Origin: Burkholderia cepacia
GTDB lineage: Bacteria > Pseudomonadota > Gammaproteobacteria > Burkholderiales > Burkholderiaceae
Reading direction: 5' to 3'
DNA: 64,000 nt
Assembly: GCF_001718835.1 (NCBI RefSeq)
Contig: NZ_CP013444.1
Span: forward strand, 744,001 to 808,000
The position numbers were made by a program, and so were the translations under genes. This document shows positions 8,183-16,309 of this stretch, piece by piece (position 1 is the first letter of the stretch; each line of letters begins with the position of its first letter). Below the pieces are notes generated by a model that saw only the letters and a list, made by a program, of their open reading frames with translations, ran no database searches and was not told where the DNA came from.

Positions 8183-8966
8183 ACGGCTTGTCATCTTGCT
8201 GTTCGCCGCGCTGACGCTGGCCGGTTGCGATGCGTTTTCATCCGAGCCGACGTACCGTGGCGTCAGCGTCATGGGGCTCAATTACACGCCGTTCAACCTG
8301 AGCAGGTTCACTATCCGCGACAAATATGGCAATAGGGCAAGTGGTGGAGGTGATCTGCCGCCGAGCGCGGGTGCGGGCCGGTTGAGTTGTTGCTACAAGT
8401 TAAAAGGGACGGAATTTACGGTTGACTGGGAGGTGTATGACGCGGATGAGGCTATCAAGGATCTATACGCCCCCATCAAGAAGATCCACAAGAGGACTGA
8501 GGTCAAGTTTCCACCGACCAAGGTCGCTGGCAGAGTCGGGGAAGTCGTGCTTGCCGTGCACTTCTATCCCGACGATCACATCGAGTTCGAGTTCCGAAAC
8601 GACATGAGCGGAACGAGGATCGCTTACACGAAAGTGGACCACTGGTTTCAAACCAAATATGGAAAGGTGGCCACGCCGGATGATGAAGACATGGCTGTCG
8701 AGTTTAGACGTACGGCCCGCGTTGCGTCGCAGGGTTGGTTGAAGTACCGCCTGACTGATACGACAGATCTTGAGCAGTACGTGTACTTCACGCGGCTCGT
8801 CAATCCGAAGTTTGATGAGCATCCGGCCGTTCAGCGGATCTTGCAGGAGACGAAGGGCAAACCTGGCGCGTTCGGCGCTGCGATGCAGAGTCTTCCTGGC
8901 GCTGTCGTTCAGGAAATCAAAAGTAATCGTTTCGAGCATGCCACGATGGAAGGTCGCCATGACTGA
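8175..8966 (+). CDS. Putative immunity lipoprotein, copy 4 (DUF3304-like)
   Basis: This is the last lipoprotein of the array, 263 residues, with lipobox LAGC at Cys18 and the same signal peptide as copy 3. It overlaps the start of the intact effector gene by 8 bases, so this is the copy directly coupled to the effector. Its C-terminal 25 residues (for example SNRFEHATMEGRHD) differ from those of copies 1 and 3, which marks one end of the duplicated segment. An immunity role is inferred from position and membrane targeting. Confidence 0.85.
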   Translation: MLKRLVILLFAALTLAGCDAFSSEPTYRGVSVMGLNYTPFNLSRFTIRDKYGNRASGGGDLPPSAGAGRLSCCYKLKGTEFTVDWEVYDADEAIKDLYAPIKKIHKRTEVKFPPTKVAGRVGEVVLAVHFYPDDHIEFEFRNDMSGTRIAYTKVDHWFQTKYGKVATPDDEDMAVEFRRTARVASQGWLKYRLTDTTDLEQYVYFTRLVNPKFDEHPAVQRILQETKGKPGAFGAAMQSLPGAVVQEIKSNRFEHATMEGRHD

Positions 8967-11199
8967 CAAAAATCGCCTTGACTCGGCGGATCAAACTCCG
9001 CTCGAAGTTCGTGCTGCGATTGGAGAGAGTCGGAAAGCGTATCCAAGTGACTCATGCATTCCCTGTGGCGCTGTTGTACACATGGGCTTCTTCTTCGACG
9101 GGTTTGGCAGGCATCGCGACTACGACGACCCTGAAACGTCCAGATACTCGAATATTTGTCGCCTGTGGGAAGCTCATCGAGATAACGAAGATCGGCGCCG
9201 AGAGTGGATGGTGAATCAGTTTTGGTACCCATTCTATTACTCCGGTCTCGGCACTGAGCTGAACAAGGAAGCCACGGACGGCTTGATCGTCTCTGCGATG
9301 TTTAAACTTGGAAACGAAGGCGTCAAGGCAGCAGGAGCGACTGCGGCTAGCGTCGGCAAGAACGTCACCGGACTGAACCGGCTCCCCATCAACCCGGAAC
9401 GTGCCATCACGGATGCGGTCAAGAAGGGATTTGCGGAATTTTCGTTCCGCCCGGTCGTGCAGTCCTTCCACGATCTGGTCGATTCGGTCAAATCCGCGCC
9501 GCGCAATATCGGTCGAGTGTTGCGCCTGCAGCGCGACAATCGCTGGCTTCGGCGTGGTCGCGCGGCGACTCGCGCGATGCTCTACGACGCGAAGAAGAAC
9601 GTACTGTCGATCGGCTGGACTGCCGCCAAGTCGGTGTTCCTGAATGTCGTCGTCGATTCGGTGCCTTGGTTCCGGGACAATCGTGCGATCGCGCTTGTAT
9701 TGGGCACGGGTGTCAACGATCGATTGACGGCCGCGATGAACCAGTTTGAAAAGGCGATCGAAGACGTCAAGCTGAAAATGCCGAAGATCCAGCGGATTCA
9801 GGTATCCATCTTCGGCGCGGATCGCGGCTGCGTTCTCGCTCGGGCGCTGGCGAACGAACTGACTCAAAAATTCAAGCACCCGAGTGACACGAAGCTGGCC
9901 TTTGTTGACCCGAAGGACCCCAATCACACGGCTGTTCCGATCGAGATCAAGTTCCTTGGGTTGCTCGATGCCGTTTCTTCGTTGATGGAAGAAAACAAGG
10001 TACTGGGTATGGTGCCTGTTCTCGGCATGCTCAAGCAAAACTATGGAGATCGCAATCTATCGGTACCGGCTTCGGTGCAGCGGTGCGTGCATTTTGCTGC
10101 GGCTCATGAACTGCGGTTCTACCAGCGGCTGGACAGTCTTGAAAACACGCGGGGCCTTCAGTACCTGTATCCCGGAACGAGTGAAGACATTACCGGAGGG
10201 GCACCGCCCGGAACGCTTGGAGCACGTGCGGAACTGCAACGCGTCGTTCTGCGCGACATGCTCAACGAGGCGGTCTCGCATGGTGTCGTGGTCGATGCGA
10301 TGGAGGATTTGGCGGAATGGAAGCCCGAGGTGTTCCAGAAATTCACGCTTGCAAACCCCATCTCCGACGGCAACGCAACTTACAAAATCTGGGAACTGAT
10401 CGGCGCATACCGCCAGATCGTTCCCTACGTCGCGCGCCTGAATTTCGTCGAGCACATGCAGGTATTCCTGCGCTGGATTGCGGTTCGCTATCAATCTCCT
10501 GCGTTCCGCGCAACGGTGACGAGTCACTTCGACGGGCTCGCCGCCCGGCACCGTGAGCTTCTGAAGGAGCGCAGCGACGCCGAGGCGGCCTATCTTGCAC
10601 TGCGCAACCAGCGGCCGCCGGTGGATGCCGTGACGCTTGGCAAGGCCTATGCGCGCTGGCAGGACGCGCTCATGCCCGAGATGGTCGCCGGCCGAGACGC
10701 AGGTGTCGAGAAAGCGCGTCCATTCGTAGGTGTTTGGGAGCGCATCAAGGAAGAATCCGAAGAACTGATGCGACGCGAAGCCAGGCAATCCGCGATGCGG
10801 AAATCGGCGGAAAACATGCGCAAGGTGGCTCAAGACGGTTCATTGCCTTGGGACGCCGCCCCGGAACTCAGCGCCACGATGATCGAAGCCATGATGATGA
10901 CGCCCGAGCAGGAGGCGCTGCTGCAGGCATGGAAGATGGGCGTGAGCGGCAAGCACCCGTTGCCGCCCAAGGTCATGGCGCTATTCGACCTGCTGGTTCA
11001 CGACACGATGCTGACGAGCTGGCACGACCACGTGCTGTCGTCGAACCTGTATTTCCAGACGCGCGCCATCGACACGTTCGGACGCAGCGATTACGTCGGC
11101 GAGGAGGAGAAGCGCAAGCGCGACGAAAAGCACGGAGAGCGTGTCAAGCAGATGAGCGACGCGATGGCGCCCGGCAACCGATTGCCGGCGCGCTTCTAA
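8959..11199 (+). CDS. Tle1/DUF2235-like T6SS effector with Asp at the nucleophile site
   Basis: This 746-residue protein has the layout of the Tle1 (DUF2235) phospholipase effectors: an N-terminal FFFDGFG at about residues 44-50, SNICRLW about 25 residues later, the nucleophile elbow in the middle, and FLGLLDAVSS with a candidate acidic residue at Asp337. The elbow reads FGADRG at residues 285-290. Family members normally have GxSxG there, so the Ser nucleophile is replaced by Asp288 (codon GAT at 9820-9822). It may be inactive, or it may use an Asp nucleophile as dehalogenases and epoxide hydrolases do. A mostly helical, charged C-terminal half of about 300 residues follows. It sits between its putative immunity genes and a PAAR gene and is probably carried by VgrG through DUF4123. 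Confidence 0.78.
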   Translation: MTDKNRLDSADQTPLEVRAAIGESRKAYPSDSCIPCGAVVHMGFFFDGFGRHRDYDDPETSRYSNICRLWEAHRDNEDRRREWMVNQFWYPFYYSGLGTELNKEATDGLIVSAMFKLGNEGVKAAGATAASVGKNVTGLNRLPINPERAITDAVKKGFAEFSFRPVVQSFHDLVDSVKSAPRNIGRVLRLQRDNRWLRRGRAATRAMLYDAKKNVLSIGWTAAKSVFLNVVVDSVPWFRDNRAIALVLGTGVNDRLTAAMNQFEKAIEDVKLKMPKIQRIQVSIFGADRGCVLARALANELTQKFKHPSDTKLAFVDPKDPNHTAVPIEIKFLGLLDAVSSLMEENKVLGMVPVLGMLKQNYGDRNLSVPASVQRCVHFAAAHELRFYQRLDSLENTRGLQYLYPGTSEDITGGAPPGTLGARAELQRVVLRDMLNEAVSHGVVVDAMEDLAEWKPEVFQKFTLANPISDGNATYKIWELIGAYRQIVPYVARLNFVEHMQVFLRWIAVRYQSPAFRATVTSHFDGLAARHRELLKERSDAEAAYLALRNQRPPVDAVTLGKAYARWQDALMPEMVAGRDAGVEKARPFVGVWERIKEESEELMRREARQSAMRKSAENMRKVAQDGSLPWDAAPELSATMIEAMMMTPEQEALLQAWKMGVSGKHPLPPKVMALFDLLVHDTMLTSWHDHVLSSNLYFQTRAIDTFGRSDYVGEEEKRKRDEKHGERVKQMSDAMAPGNRLPARF

Positions 11200-11262
11200 C
11201 CACACTTCTATCGTTCGTCACCGTACCGCGGTGGCGATGCCGGTTTTATTCGGGGGATATCC

Positions 11263-11520
11263 ATGGCAGGCATCATTCGGGTTGGAGATAGCCATACCGG
11301 TGGCGGCACCGTAACGGCCGGCTCGGCCACGCGATTTTTCATGAACCGTCCAGTGGCTCGCGTGCACGATCCTGTGACTTGTCCTCGACACGGCGACAAC
11401 CGTATCGCCACCGCGACCTCGGGGGCGTTCGATGACGGCCGCGAAGTCGCCCAGCACGATGACTTGTGCGAGTGCGGTTGCCGGCTGATTTCTTCGCTTC
11501 CGAACAGCGGGCGCCGCTAA
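11263..11520 (+). CDS. PAAR-domain T6SS tip protein
   Basis: PAAR proteins cap the VgrG spike and sharpen it. At 85 residues this is the short, stand-alone form. Family features are the opening MAGIIRVGDSHTGGG, a repeated Gly/Thr-rich turn, VARVHDPVTCPRHGD, and a Cys-containing end (DDLCECGC) that could help bind the tip metal. It starts 63 bases after the effector and ends 3 bases before the next gene, so it belongs to the same operon. Confidence 0.92.
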   Translation: MAGIIRVGDSHTGGGTVTAGSATRFFMNRPVARVHDPVTCPRHGDNRIATATSGAFDDGREVAQHDDLCECGCRLISSLPNSGRR

Positions 11521-11523
11521 GCC

Positions 11524-12807
11524 ATGGCGCTGGATTTCTCGAAGCTGCCGCCTGAAAAGCCGGTTCCGGACAAGCCGCCGTCACGCTTCCTGTGGACCGT
11601 GGTTTTCCTGGTTCTGACCTTGCTCGGCGTGTTTGCAGTGCTGCTGCTTTGGCCCGCCGGGGAATCGACACGTACGCCGTGGTTCTGGATCAGCGTCACG
11701 CTCTATCCGGCAGGGTTCGCGGCGTTCGTCGTGTCACGGCCCTACAGCATGTACGAGGGGCGGCGTCTCAATGCGCAGGCCTGGAATGCCGCGTGCAAGC
11801 AATGCGCGGAACTCGCGTTCGCCAGGGAAAGTGTCCCGGTACTCATTCTGGGGGCCACCATTCGCGTAACCGCAAGCGACGTGGAAAACGAGGTTGACGA
11901 GATCGTCGACGGGGCGTTGGTGCTGGATGCAAAAGCATCCGATCACGAGGAGAACCAAACGACCACCGCGCGATGGTTTCAGCCAATCGAGGCGGGTCTG
12001 GCTGCGGATGACCCCGAACGTCAGGCAATCGTTCTCGAATGGCTGTACGACCGCTTGCTGGCCGACCTGAGCGAATCGATTGCGGCACTTCCGGTGGAAC
12101 TGCCACTGCGTGTGCTGCTCGATATATCAGGCTACGCCGGAGAGGCCGATGCGGTCGAGCTCTGGCGCACGAAATGGAAGAGTCGCGAATTCCGGGCGGC
12201 CGATGCCAGCCGGGCGCCGATAGCGCTCGATCTGATGACGATCGACGCATGGCTGGATGATGAGAATGGGTCACTCAGCCGGCGTGCGTTGCTTTTCGTA
12301 TCCGTGACGCTGAGCAATGTGATCGACGAGCCGCCCGTGGACGGCATGTCGGAGGCCGGTGTCGGATTGTTGCTCACTTCAGGCGCGGTCGCATCACGAT
12401 TCGAGTTGCAAGCCATCGCGGCGTTGCATAGGCCGTTGAAGTCGGCTGACGGGAATCTGGAGCATGCCCTGACTTATGCGCTTCGCTGGGGAGGCGTTGA
12501 TCTCGGTGACGTGGGGGCACTCTGGATAAGCGGATTTGATGGGGATTCAGTCGGGCCTCTGCACGCATCACTAAGCCATGTGGACCAAGGCAGGAAACGC
12601 GACGACGCGATACCGGAATTCAACCTGGACCGAACAGCAGGGCACGCAGGCTCTTCATCCGGTTGGCTCGCAGCAGCCTGTGCGTCGCACCAGACCCAAC
12701 AGTCGTCGACACCGCAGCTTATAGCGCAACGTCTCGAAGACCGTACGTTCGTCGCCGTGACGACGACTATCGATAGCGAATCAATGAACAGACGCGCATT
12801 GGCATGA
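11524..12807 (+). CDS. T6SS-linked membrane protein of unknown function
   Basis: I do not recognise a family. The 427-residue product has two hydrophobic helices near the N-terminus (about 22-43 and 53-70), with a short loop between them, followed by a long soluble domain that should be cytoplasmic if both ends stay inside. The soluble part has no obvious enzyme motif. It starts 3 bases after the PAAR gene and its last bases overlap the tssM start (ATGA), so translation is coupled to TssM. An accessory role at the TssJLM membrane complex, or with the effector module, fits the context but is unproven. Confidence 0.7.
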   Translation: MALDFSKLPPEKPVPDKPPSRFLWTVVFLVLTLLGVFAVLLLWPAGESTRTPWFWISVTLYPAGFAAFVVSRPYSMYEGRRLNAQAWNAACKQCAELAFARESVPVLILGATIRVTASDVENEVDEIVDGALVLDAKASDHEENQTTTARWFQPIEAGLAADDPERQAIVLEWLYDRLLADLSESIAALPVELPLRVLLDISGYAGEADAVELWRTKWKSREFRAADASRAPIALDLMTIDAWLDDENGSLSRRALLFVSVTLSNVIDEPPVDGMSEAGVGLLLTSGAVASRFELQAIAALHRPLKSADGNLEHALTYALRWGGVDLGDVGALWISGFDGDSVGPLHASLSHVDQGRKRDDAIPEFNLDRTAGHAGSSSGWLAAACASHQTQQSSTPQLIAQRLEDRTFVAVTTTIDSESMNRRALA

Positions 12808-15800
12808 ACCGGAAATTCAAAATCGACCTTCTCGGATCCATTCTCGTTGTCGCTCTACCCGGGATGCTCATCTGGACGCAGCCTCAATGGGTTGGCCTGT
12901 CTGCATCGGAGCGTGGACCGGCTATAGCCGCGCTGTGCGTGGTATTCGTGATTCTGCTGCTCGTCTTCAGCTACAGTGATTCGTCGCGAGCGGCCGTTGC
13001 GTGGCGCGCGGTTCAACAATGGCTGCGTGACCGCGGCCACAGCGCATTTTCCGCTTCGAGCGGCAAACAAGTTGGCGACGCGCGGGACCGAGCGGAGAAG
13101 CTCGAGCGCGCATTGATCGAGCGCAATGGCTGGTTGTGGCGCTATCGCGAGCGCTGGGTGTTGATCGCCGGCGACGAGCCTCTCGTCAGGCGACTGGCGC
13201 CAGGCATCGTCGAAACCGGTTATGCGATCACCGGTGACGTGGTTTTGCTGTCTGCAAGGCAAATGTCCGACGCGCTCGATACCGAGTGGCTTGATCAGAT
13301 TCGCCGCCTGCGTCGCGGTCGCCCGATCGACGCGATCGTAGCCGTGACGCGCAACCGCCGCACTGCAGGCGGGTCGTTCGACGCCGACGAACTTGCTCAG
13401 CGGCTCGCCCGCCACGCGCGCGCGCTGCGCTGGGCCGCGCCCGCCTATCTGCTCAACGTCACGGATTTCGGGGGCGAATCACCGGATGCGGACGAAGCGA
13501 TCGGTTTCACGTGGTCGACCGCGCCGGTGAACGCAGACGACATCGACAAGTCGCTGCAAGCGCTTTCCGGAAACCTTGCCGAAGCAGGCGTCGTGCGCCT
13601 CGCCAGCAATGCGCATGACCGCTATCCCGCTGAACTGTCGCAGCACATTGCGAATCTCCGCGGCGCGCTTTCGGATCTCGTGCTGCAAACCACCCACTCT
13701 CGCGTTTGGCGGCACGCAGTCCACGGCCTCCTGTTTGCTCCGTTGTTCAAGGCGCGGGAGCTGGCGCCTCCGTCGTCCGGCGAGACGAGCGACGACGAAC
13801 CGCCTCTCGCGCCTCTGCACCGAACGATCTGGCAAACCGTCGCCGAGCACAGCCGCAAGGTTGACGGTCGCCGCGTCGGCTTCTCACTGTCGAACACGGC
13901 CGCCTGGGCAACCACCGCCCTGATCGGCTGCTGGATGGCCGGCACGATGCTGTCCGGATTCGTGAACCGCGAAACGATCGAAAGCGCGGCCCACACGGTC
14001 GCGACACTGTCCGCCGTGCAGAACCGCACGCAAGCGATGCAAGCGCTCGACGGCCTCGGACGGCAGATCGATACGCTGGAAGTCCACCGGCGCGACGGTG
14101 CCCCCTTGACGTCACGTTTCGGCCTGAACCGCGACGGTGCGCTGCTCGACGCGCTATGGCCGAGCTACACACTGGCCGTGAACCGCATCCTCGTTACGCC
14201 AATCCGCGAGAAGCTCGAACAACGGCTGCATCAACTCGCGTCATTGTCGGACGCCGAGATCGCCAGCGGCGGCAATACCCAGGTACAGGCCGCCTACGAC
14301 ACGCTCAAGGCCTACATGATGCTGGCGAAGCCCGAGCGCGCCATGGCCGCCTTCCTGACGCCGGAGCTCGTGGCGACGGCCGCGCCCGCACGTCCGACCG
14401 ACTCGTCATTGTCGCCGGGCGCTTGGGATGACCTCCGCCGGCGGACGATCGCATTCTTCGCCAATCACCTGGGCCAAAGCAAGTTGCCCGCCATTACTCC
14501 GGATCTCGGACTCGTCGCTTCAACGCGCCAGACGGTCATCGGTGTACGTGGCATTCAGAACTCGACCGACGCGGTTTACCAGCAAATCCTCGACGACGCG
14601 ACGCCGAAGTATCCGCCAGTGTCGCTCGCCACGCTACTAGGCGATACGACCAGCCGGGGGCTGTTCAATACGACAGCGACCGTTCCCGGCGTGTTTACGC
14701 GCGCGGCGTGGGATGAGCGGATTTCGAAGGCGATCGACGACGCGAGCGGGCAGCACGACACGGCAGGCGATTGGGTGCTCTCGGACGCGAAAACCGGCAA
14801 GCAGGCTCCGCCGACGCTGAAAGCCGAACTCCGCCAGCGCTACTTCGACGATTACGCACGCGCCTGGGCGCAGTTCCTCAATAGCCTGCGCTGGCAACAG
14901 GCGCCGACGCTGTCCGCGACGGCCGATCAGTTGACGCTGCTGGGCGACGCGCAACGCTCGCCGCTCGTCGCGTTGATGAACGCGATCATTTACCAGGCCG
15001 GAGCGGGCGCGAACGCGCAATCTTTGTCGGACACCCTGATCAGCAAGGCTCAACAACTCGTCGGCGCCGACGAGAAAGATCCGTCGAAGCAGGTCCAACC
15101 TCAGTTCGCGCCGCTGGCAGCGGCATTCGGGCCGATCCTGCGCTTGACCGGCAGCGATCTGGTTTCAGTCACGCCCGCCGCCGGCAAGGCGGCCGTACAG
15201 TTGGCCGCAACGGGCGACCTGAGTCTCGCCCGCTACCTCGAGAGGGTCACGGCGATGCGTCTCAAGGCGTCGCAGATCGTCTCGCACGCTGATCCGGACG
15301 CGATGGCGCGGCTGGCCGCACAGACAGTTCTGCAGGGCAAGACGTCCGACATTGCCGACAGCCGTGACTATGCGAGCCGCCTGGCCGCGAGCCTCGGCGA
15401 GCAATGGTCGGGTTTCGGCGAGCTGTTTCGCGCACCGTTCGATCAGGCCTGGCAGGTTGTCGTGCGACCGGCTGCGTCGAGCCTGAACGAAATCTGGAGC
15501 ACCGCAATCGCGGCCGACTGGAACAAGACGTTCGGCGGCCGCTATCCGTTTGCGGACTCCGACAACGACGCATCGCTGCCCGAAATGGCGCGCTTCATGC
15601 GGCCGGACAATGGCGTGATCACGCAATTCGTGGCGACCCAGCTCGCCGGTGTCGTCGAACGGCAAGGCGACCGCTGGGTCGTCGCGCAGGGCGCGAACCA
15701 TGGCGCGCTGACGATCGATCCGGCGTTCCTGTCCGGACTGAACAAGCTCACGCGCATCGCAACCGTGCTGTTCCCGGCCGGCGACGCACGCGTGCGTTAC

Positions 15801-16301
15801 GAGTTGCAGGCCGTGCAGACGCCGGGCGTCACCGACATGAAGTTCGTGCTGTCCGGACGCGAACTGCACTATTTCAACCAGAAGCAGGAGTGGGTGCCGT
15901 TCGAGTGGCCAGGCCAGTCGCTCGAAAACCTGTCGCATATCGAATGGCAGACCGAGCAGGGCGGCTTGCGCACGGCACTCGATTCACAGGGCCGGTTCGG
16001 CCTGATCCGGCTGCTGGAGCGTGCGAAGGTGTCGCAGCAGGATAACGCGCGCTATCTGCTGACCTGGACGCCGGACACGAGTCAGGGGATTCCGCTCAAG
16101 GTGCAATTACGCAGCGAAGCGGGCGCCGGGCCCCTCGACGTGCTCCAGTTGCGCAATTTTTCATTGCCGAAGCGGGTATTCGTGACGGGGGCGGCAACGG
16201 GCGGTCCCAATCTCTCGGCCATCAATCCGCCGCCGCTGCCGCCGTCGGCGATCGCGGCTGCACGACATGCCGCGGTGCCGTTACCGCCGGGCCTTCATTG
16301 A
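12804..16301 (+). CDS. tssM: T6SS membrane complex protein TssM (IcmF), no P-loop
   Basis: TssM spans the inner membrane and reaches through the periplasm to the lipoprotein TssJ, forming the T6SS trans-envelope channel. The 1165-residue product has helices at about 7-25 and 40-58, a cytoplasmic domain, a third helix at about 368-386 (WATTALIGCWMAGTML), and a long periplasmic region ending in a beta-rich TssM_C domain. The nucleotide-binding motif seen in many TssM proteins (GxxGxGKT) is absent: the equivalent place at about 119-130 reads VLIAGDEPLVRR. Several T6SS work without that motif. It overlaps the preceding gene by 4 bases. Confidence 0.95.
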   Translation: MNRKFKIDLLGSILVVALPGMLIWTQPQWVGLSASERGPAIAALCVVFVILLLVFSYSDSSRAAVAWRAVQQWLRDRGHSAFSASSGKQVGDARDRAEKLERALIERNGWLWRYRERWVLIAGDEPLVRRLAPGIVETGYAITGDVVLLSARQMSDALDTEWLDQIRRLRRGRPIDAIVAVTRNRRTAGGSFDADELAQRLARHARALRWAAPAYLLNVTDFGGESPDADEAIGFTWSTAPVNADDIDKSLQALSGNLAEAGVVRLASNAHDRYPAELSQHIANLRGALSDLVLQTTHSRVWRHAVHGLLFAPLFKARELAPPSSGETSDDEPPLAPLHRTIWQTVAEHSRKVDGRRVGFSLSNTAAWATTALIGCWMAGTMLSGFVNRETIESAAHTVATLSAVQNRTQAMQALDGLGRQIDTLEVHRRDGAPLTSRFGLNRDGALLDALWPSYTLAVNRILVTPIREKLEQRLHQLASLSDAEIASGGNTQVQAAYDTLKAYMMLAKPERAMAAFLTPELVATAAPARPTDSSLSPGAWDDLRRRTIAFFANHLGQSKLPAITPDLGLVASTRQTVIGVRGIQNSTDAVYQQILDDATPKYPPVSLATLLGDTTSRGLFNTTATVPGVFTRAAWDERISKAIDDASGQHDTAGDWVLSDAKTGKQAPPTLKAELRQRYFDDYARAWAQFLNSLRWQQAPTLSATADQLTLLGDAQRSPLVALMNAIIYQAGAGANAQSLSDTLISKAQQLVGADEKDPSKQVQPQFAPLAAAFGPILRLTGSDLVSVTPAAGKAAVQLAATGDLSLARYLERVTAMRLKASQIVSHADPDAMARLAAQTVLQGKTSDIADSRDYASRLAASLGEQWSGFGELFRAPFDQAWQVVVRPAASSLNEIWSTAIAADWNKTFGGRYPFADSDNDASLPEMARFMRPDNGVITQFVATQLAGVVERQGDRWVVAQGANHGALTIDPAFLSGLNKLTRIATVLFPAGDARVRYELQAVQTPGVTDMKFVLSGRELHYFNQKQEWVPFEWPGQSLENLSHIEWQTEQGGLRTALDSQGRFGLIRLLERAKVSQQDNARYLLTWTPDTSQGIPLKVQLRSEAGAGPLDVLQLRNFSLPKRVFVTGAATGGPNLSAINPPPLPPSAIAAARHAAVPLPPGLH

Positions 16302-16309
16302 GGTCTCCC

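Larger units (their letters stand above)
7185..8892 (+). repeat. Tandem direct repeat, two units of 887 bp
   Basis: The DNA from 7185 repeats with a period of 887 bases: 7185 matches 8072, 7288 matches 8175, and so on. The repeat covers the effector remnant, the spacer and nearly the whole lipoprotein gene, with only scattered substitutions. Similarity falls off after about 8890, where copy 4 runs into the intact effector. Copy 1 (5517-6300) shares the gene part but has a different downstream spacer. The arrangement indicates recent unequal recombination. Confidence 0.85.
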
